Positions 15,621 to 19,951 of a DNA stretch of 19,951 bases are shown here, piece after piece (the first letter of the stretch is position 1; each line of letters begins with the position of its first letter). Made by a program: the position numbers and the translations under genes. This DNA is from Sanchytrium tribonematis (Eukaryota; Sanchytriomycota; Sanchytriomycetes; Sanchytriales; Sanchytriaceae), in NCBI GenBank assembly GCA_018985235.1, contig JADGIG010000100.1, positions 1-19,951 of the forward strand, written 5' to 3'. The notes under the pieces are model-generated. The model saw only the letters and a list, made by a program, of their open reading frames with translations. It made no database searches and had not been told where the DNA came from.

Positions 15621-16984
15621 AATTTTAAAAGTTTACTTTTAATACTCGCAATTTGCGCAAATACGGAACTTCTGCTAGTTCCGCCTATGCTATTTCTAGA
15701 TTCTACGGCTTCAACTTCATTAAAAATTGCAAAAATATCGGCGCCGATTCTAGCATCAATGTTTTGAAATTCTTTAAGGGTAAGATCGTCCAAATTTTTG
15801 AGTGCAGATTCTGAAAATAATATACATTTGCCTGAAATATGATGCGACTCGCGAAAAGGAACGCCTTTTTTAACCAGATAATCCGCCAGTTCAGTTGCGA
15901 ACATGTCCTTAGTAATAGCCAGCTTCATTTTCTCTGGAAAAACTTTAAGAGTGTTGATCACGCCGTCGGCAACCTCAAGACACAAGATCATAATATCAAA
16001 AGTTTCAAAAAGTGACGCTTTATCATCTTGAAGATCTTTGTTGTATGTGGATGGAAGACCTTTAATACTGATAAATAAAGATGTTAAAAGCCCAAAAATT
16101 TTGCCACTTTTTCCACGTAAAAGCTCCAATGCATCCGGGTTCTTCTTCTGAGGCATCAATGAGGAGCCACTGGAAAACTTGTCACTGCATTTCACAAATC
16201 CAAATTCAGACGAGGAGTATATAATTAAATCTTCGGCCCATCTGCTAAGGTGATTTGAAAATAAAGAACTTGTCCACAGAAATTCCAAAATAAAATCTCT
16301 ATCACTGACGGCGAAAAGACTATTTTCCAAATTGCTGCTAAACCCTAAGGAGGAGCAAAGTTTCTCTCTATCAATTCCGAAAGGATTTCCACTAAGAGCA
16401 CCGGAGCCCAATGGATTTCGATCAATTCTTCGTAGAATTTGAATAAATCTTTCGATATCATCTATTAAATTCCAAGCAAATTGAAGGTTCCAATGTGACC
16501 AACGAATTGGCTGGGCTCTTTGCAAATGAGTATAACCAGGAAATATAATTTCAATATCTCGCTTCGAAATTAACAAAATAGAGTCAACTAGTTTCTTTAG
16601 TTTCTCCAAAACAGTTACAACAGCTTTTTTAAGCCAAAGTCTCATGTCTGTGACAACTTGGTCGTTTCTGGAGCGCCCGGTGTGAAGTTTCTTACCGGTA
16701 TCGCCAATTAGTTCAATCAGTCGTCTTTCGTTTGCTGTGTGTACATCTTCATCTTCGGGTTTAATGGAAAATTTTTTAGAAGTCCACTCGTTTTTTATCA
16801 TTGATAACCCCTCAGTGAGCTGGGTTAGCTCTATTTCCGAAATCAAATTAGCCTCTTTCAGTGAACTTGCATATGCAATTGAGCCTTCCAGGTCTTCCAC
16901 CGCCAATCTTCGATCCACTTGAATTGAGTAATTGATTTCTCTAAAGAGCTTTTCAGAGCCTTCAGCAAATCTACCACCCCACAT
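15605..16984 (-). CDS. ARG4: Argininosuccinate lyase
   Basis: Encodes 459 residues, the usual length. The enzyme splits argininosuccinate into arginine and fumarate, the last step of arginine synthesis, as a cytosolic tetramer. It starts MWGGRFAEGSEKLFREINYS. Family blocks seen are EDEDVHTANERRLIELIGD, LHTGRSRNDQVVTDMRLW, FPGYTHLQRAQPIRWSHW, LGSGALSGNPFGIDRE, SERD-like AVSDRDFILEFL and the catalytic loop SSGSSLMPQKKNPD (G273 onward), then LPSTYNKDLQDDK. The C-terminus (IKSKLLKFYFCS) runs into the tail of PSMD9, where the two coding regions overlap. Its presence suggests the organism keeps the end of the arginine pathway. Confidence 0.97.
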   Translation of the reverse strand: MWGGRFAEGSEKLFREINYSIQVDRRLAVEDLEGSIAYASSLKEANLISEIELTQLTEGLSMIKNEWTSKKFSIKPEDEDVHTANERRLIELIGDTGKKLHTGRSRNDQVVTDMRLWLKKAVVTVLEKLKKLVDSILLISKRDIEIIFPGYTHLQRAQPIRWSHWNLQFAWNLIDDIERFIQILRRIDRNPLGSGALSGNPFGIDREKLCSSLGFSSNLENSLFAVSDRDFILEFLWTSSLFSNHLSRWAEDLIIYSSSEFGFVKCSDKFSSGSSLMPQKKNPDALELLRGKSGKIFGLLTSLFISIKGLPSTYNKDLQDDKASLFETFDIMILCLEVADGVINTLKVFPEKMKLAITKDMFATELADYLVKKGVPFRESHHISGKCILFSESALKNLDDLTLKEFQNIDARIGADIFAIFNEVEAVESRNSIGGTSRSSVFAQIASIKSKLLKFYFCS

Positions 16985-17039
16985 GTCCGGAAAAATTCGG
17001 CGAATTTATTTACTAGACTGAATTTATCAAACCGTAAAA

Positions 17040-17230
17040 GAGTGTGAAAATTATAATCTGGCCCGTTTTAAGTTTATCTCTCTATGCAGTCAATCTAATT
17101 AGTTTTTGATTTTAAGGTAAAACAAACACTTAGGAAAGAAACCGTGGTGTATATATGGATTTGGGGTTAAGAAATAAACTGCATAGACTAGTGTGAACAT
17201 TGGTGTGCGACACGCAATACCAAAACACCG
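17040..17230. other. Structured intergenic region, possible ncRNA
   Basis: The gap 16985-17281 (297 nt) is the largest in the window. It has a perfect 9-bp inverted repeat, CTATGCAGT (17082-17090) with ACTGCATAG (17178-17186). A second stem-loop follows at 17191-17228: GTGT, TTGGT, GCG around ACA, then CGC, ACCAA, ACAC. I found no tRNA boxes, C/D or H/ACA pattern, or U1-U6 signature on either strand. It may be an unrecognised RNA or simply the 5' flank of the lyase gene. Confidence 0.3.
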
Positions 17231-17281
17231 AAATAATGATCAACTTTTTATTGGGGCTGTTACATATACTCCCCTAGAAAT

Positions 17282-18784
17282 TTAGTAGTGCTTCTGACTT
17301 TCTAACCAACTTAAAACTTGATTCCTATCAGTCGGGTGATTTTCTATCTGGTAGGCCAGAATCTTATTTAGCCAACAGCCAACCTCCACTCCTTCCACAC
17401 ATTTTAATTTCATTACGTCTTTTCCGTTCAAGATGGGTTTCCATGATGTGATATTTTCAAAATCAAGACATTTGATTCTGTCAAATATATTTTCGCAGGT
17501 TAATTTGGTTAAATCAAGAATGTCAGGGTCAATGTTTTCACTGTATTTAAGAGAATTTGAGTCAAATTCAATACTGGCTCTACTAGCTATGTTTATAATG
17601 CTTGCCAACATTAAAGACAGATTGAAATCTTTTTCAATTGAGTGTTCTCGAAGCAAAGTACCAAATTCCAATTTGCTCAGGGTGTCTAAAGACTTTGAAA
17701 AGACCAATTTTTGGAGTTTGCAGGCCTTGGATGCCAGTTCGATAGCAAAATTATTATCTTTCTTGGAAAATTTGAAATGGTGTACTGTTAGAAAATTTGA
17801 AAATTCAGCGTTGCTATCATGAGATATTGTTGAGTCTATATATGGAAGATACAAGGCAGCTAAATATAACAAACGGTATTTCACCCCGTCTATATCAAAA
17901 TTTAGAATTTTAGTAAGTTTTTGAAGATTGAGAAGCCTGCTGATTAGGGCCACATAATGAGGTTCTTTCCGCATTTCAATGGTTATTCTAATCTTTTTCG
18001 AATTTCTTTTGACATCTAATGGAATTTCTTTTTCAAAAATACTACTATACACACCTGATTGACATAAAAGATGGATACCATAATCTGGATTGGCAGAACT
18101 CAAAATTTTATCAATCTCGATCACAACTCTTTCATTGCTCACTTTTTGCTTTAACGCTAACAAAATTTCGGGAATTTCGCACGCCCTCATAATTTCGTCA
18201 CAAACTTTGAACTTCAATTTAGCAGCAAAACGAAATCCTCTAATAATTCTTAACGGATCATCCAGAAATGTCACTGTAGCATTCATGGGTGTTCTGATTA
18301 TGCCATCATTCAGATCTTTAATTCCATTTTGAGTGAGGTCTTCGAGAGCACGAGACCGCAAGTTGTAAAACAAAGAATTAATGGTAAAATCTCTGCGCAT
18401 AGCATCTTGCTTTGCAGAACCAAATTCCATTTCAGGTATTCTTGAATGCAATGCGTAGGTTTCACTTCTTAAATTTACAAAATCGCATTCAAAACCACAT
18501 ACGTTGGCAGTGATAGTTTCGAGATGCTTGCTCTGATCTGGATTCAAAGCAATCTTCCCAATGTGGCTCACCAAATTTTCTTCATGGTGATGGGATAGAG
18601 CATTTTGTAAACTTCTAATATATTCCGCACCTGTAACATTCTCTAACGCCACATCAATATCATTGCTATTTATCCCAAGTAATTTATCCCGTACCCAACC
18701 ACCTGCAAATCGAATTTCAACATCTTTTACGTAGAGCAGGACATTGACGAGTTTCACCTCACTAGCTGACAACATCACTTTCAT
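17282..18784 (-). CDS. CCA1: CCA-adding tRNA nucleotidyltransferase
   Basis: Encodes 500 residues. The class II nucleotidyltransferase core is clear: RFAGGWVRDKLLG (G28-G29) then the metal-binding pair D42-I-D44, a RRDFTINSLFYN motif, LEDLTQNGIKDLNDGIIRTP and FLDDPLRIIRGFRFAAKLKF. This enzyme adds and repairs the 3' CCA of tRNAs in nucleus, cytosol and mitochondria. The size is near that of yeast Cca1 (546). The C-terminal half is helical and poorly conserved, as usual. No clear mitochondrial presequence is visible at this ATG; an upstream start is not apparent because the neighbouring helicase stop is only 48 nt away. Confidence 0.95.
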   Translation of the reverse strand: MKVMLSASEVKLVNVLLYVKDVEIRFAGGWVRDKLLGINSNDIDVALENVTGAEYIRSLQNALSHHHEENLVSHIGKIALNPDQSKHLETITANVCGFECDFVNLRSETYALHSRIPEMEFGSAKQDAMRRDFTINSLFYNLRSRALEDLTQNGIKDLNDGIIRTPMNATVTFLDDPLRIIRGFRFAAKLKFKVCDEIMRACEIPEILLALKQKVSNERVVIEIDKILSSANPDYGIHLLCQSGVYSSIFEKEIPLDVKRNSKKIRITIEMRKEPHYVALISRLLNLQKLTKILNFDIDGVKYRLLYLAALYLPYIDSTISHDSNAEFSNFLTVHHFKFSKKDNNFAIELASKACKLQKLVFSKSLDTLSKLEFGTLLREHSIEKDFNLSLMLASIINIASRASIEFDSNSLKYSENIDPDILDLTKLTCENIFDRIKCLDFENITSWKPILNGKDVMKLKCVEGVEVGCWLNKILAYQIENHPTDRNQVLSWLESQKHY

Positions 18785-18832
18785 GGAGACAATTTTGTAA
18801 GAAGGAATTTAGGCTATAGGATAAATGTAAAT

Positions 18833-19951
18833 TTATTTTATTTCGACACCGCTATCAAATTCACCTACTGCACTGCTGCTTGGAGGTCTTTTGACTCTTT
18901 TACGTCTCTCAACAAATTCAAAAGACCTTTTCCTTTCATTTAAAACACGATCTGTTAATCTAGTAGGACTATCTTTGATTCCAAAAGATTTAGCAAGGTG
19001 CCCATAGTGAAGGCTTTTCACACTAAAAATATTTTTGCTAGTGTGAGAAGCATAAGCTCTCATAAAAGACATATATGCGTTTGCCGCGGAATTATAATAA
19101 TCTTTATCACTAGCCACAAAATTTTCCAATTTTTTCTGATTAGCGTCTACGTAGTCTCCTTTTGGAATAATTGTGCTGTGCTGTATTTCGACTATTTTCA
19201 ATCCTTTGTTTTGAATATACTCCAAAAAGTTTGTTTCATGCTCTTGTATCATGATAATTGCACTACCCTTTCTATCAAGTCTAGCAGTACGACCCACTCT
19301 ATGAACATAGCTTTGAATATCAGTAGGTGGATCCATTTGCAAAATCCAATCCACTCCTCGGAATTCAAGGCCTCTGGAACTGACATCAGTTGTGATTAAA
19401 ATCCCCATCGGCGCCTTTAAAAAATTCAAGTATGAAGACGATCGCTCCTTTTGCGGCATTTCACCATGTAGAGCATAAACCATATTTTTCCCACTGTCAA
19501 GCAGATGCAAAATCGAGCTTTTATAAAAATCAACCATTTTACATGTTGATACAAAAACGACTAATTTCTTATTATAACCGGACCCATCAGATGCACCGGA
19601 TAATTCCGACATCCAACCAATTCTAGGCTTCTCAGACAAAATATTTTCAGATATTGACAACAGAAGAATAAACCTTAGGCTTGCAGGACAAATGCAATAT
19701 GCCTGACTCAGTTGGGCAGGTGCTTCATATTCGCCAGAGCAGGTGATTCTCATAGGATTTGCGAAATTGATATTCACCAGTCGTTCTACCATCTCAGGCA
19801 TCGTTGCTGAAAATAACCAAGTTCTCCAGTTAGAGTCAACAGCAGATTTTGATTTATGCTCCATAATGAGGTCAAATATGTTATAAATAGTTTTTTCAAA
19901 TCCAAGTTCCATTAGTCTATCGGCTTCATCACACACGAGACACTCTAATTT
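18833..19951 (-). CDS. DBP7: DEAD-box RNA helicase DBP7/DDX31 type (5' part beyond window)
   Basis: The 372 or so visible residues are the C-terminal part; the frame is open to the window edge, where it reads KLECLVCDEADRLMELGFEK. Visible motifs are II (DEAD), III (LFSATMPE), IV (LVVFVSTC), V (TTDVSSRGLEF) and VI (YVHRVGRTAR). The Q motif and motif I are off the window. The tail NAYMSFMRAYASHTSKNIFS plus VKSLHYGHLAKSFGIKDSP matches the DBP7/DDX31 C-terminal extension, which separates it from other DEAD-box proteins. DBP7 acts in the nucleolus in early 60S assembly. A basic end (ERRKRVKRPP) may be a nuclear signal. TAA overlaps AATAAA (18832-18837, minus). Confidence 0.9.
   Translation of the reverse strand, partial: KLECLVCDEADRLMELGFEKTIYNIFDLIMEHKSKSAVDSNWRTWLFSATMPEMVERLVNINFANPMRITCSGEYEAPAQLSQAYCICPASLRFILLLSISENILSEKPRIGWMSELSGASDGSGYNKKLVVFVSTCKMVDFYKSSILHLLDSGKNMVYALHGEMPQKERSSSYLNFLKAPMGILITTDVSSRGLEFRGVDWILQMDPPTDIQSYVHRVGRTARLDRKGSAIIMIQEHETNFLEYIQNKGLKIVEIQHSTIIPKGDYVDANQKKLENFVASDKDYYNSAANAYMSFMRAYASHTSKNIFSVKSLHYGHLAKSFGIKDSPTRLTDRVLNERKRSFEFVERRKRVKRPPSSSAVGEFDSGVEIK

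Noticed and set aside
17040-17280. tRNA, snRNA, C/D or H/ACA gene in the largest gap
   Set aside because: No A/B boxes, no paired TGATGA/CTGA, no H-ACA spacing and no U1-U6 signature on either strand, so only a generic structured-region call was kept.
1-19951. Mobile elements, CRISPR arrays, tandem repeats, viral genes
   Set aside because: No transposase, integrase, reverse transcriptase, phage or direct-repeat pattern was visible; the long antisense open frames over the flippase, CCT2, CCA1 and helicase genes are shadows of the real coding strands.

Overview
The window is a stretch of a compact, AT-rich eukaryotic nuclear genome, most likely from a zoosporic, early-diverging fungus. Seventeen protein genes and two small RNA genes fill about 20 kb, with gaps of 0-300 nt. 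PacC/Rim101-type zinc fingers and a Vts1/Smaug protein point to fungi. FAM72 and a CatSper channel with an auxiliary subunit point to a flagellated lineage. A Rozella-like or chytrid/blastocladian source fits best; this is inference, not a species call.

Layout. 93-4012 (-): FAM72 protein and P4-ATPase lipid flippase. 4117-6290 (+): F-box protein, then a CatSper-type voltage-gated cation channel. 6284-9103 (-): a CatSper auxiliary-type membrane glycoprotein, then a PacC-type factor. 9314-9715 (+): Iwr1-like Pol II import factor. 9780-11190 (-): Vts1-like RNA-binding protein and ribosomal protein uL23. 11218-11619 (+): unknown protein. 11640-12376 (-): a candidate H/ACA snoRNA and ribosomal protein uS15 (RPS13), whose 96-nt intron contains a U18-like box C/D snoRNA. 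12577-15620 (+): acidic unknown protein, CCT2 and the proteasome chaperone PSMD9/Nas2. 15605-19951 (-): argininosuccinate lyase, CCA-adding enzyme and the 3' part of a DBP7/DDX31 helicase.

Three things stand out. First, the CatSper pore gene and an auxiliary-subunit gene are convergent neighbours whose coding ends overlap by 7 nt. Each has one reading-frame break that is repaired exactly by removing a 20- or 19-nt GT...AG segment, so they probably carry ultrashort introns. Second, ribosome production genes cluster: RPS13 with its intronic U18, the H/ACA candidate just downstream, uL23, and a helicase of ribosome assembly. RPS13 and the H/ACA candidate share a CACGTG/CCAATCA promoter module. 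Third, the genome shows strong compaction: in ten of seventeen genes the AATAAA signal overlaps or lies within 1 nt of the stop codon, and CCAATCA boxes fall mostly in the short 5' flanks.

No tRNA, rRNA, transposon, CRISPR array or plasmid-type feature was seen.
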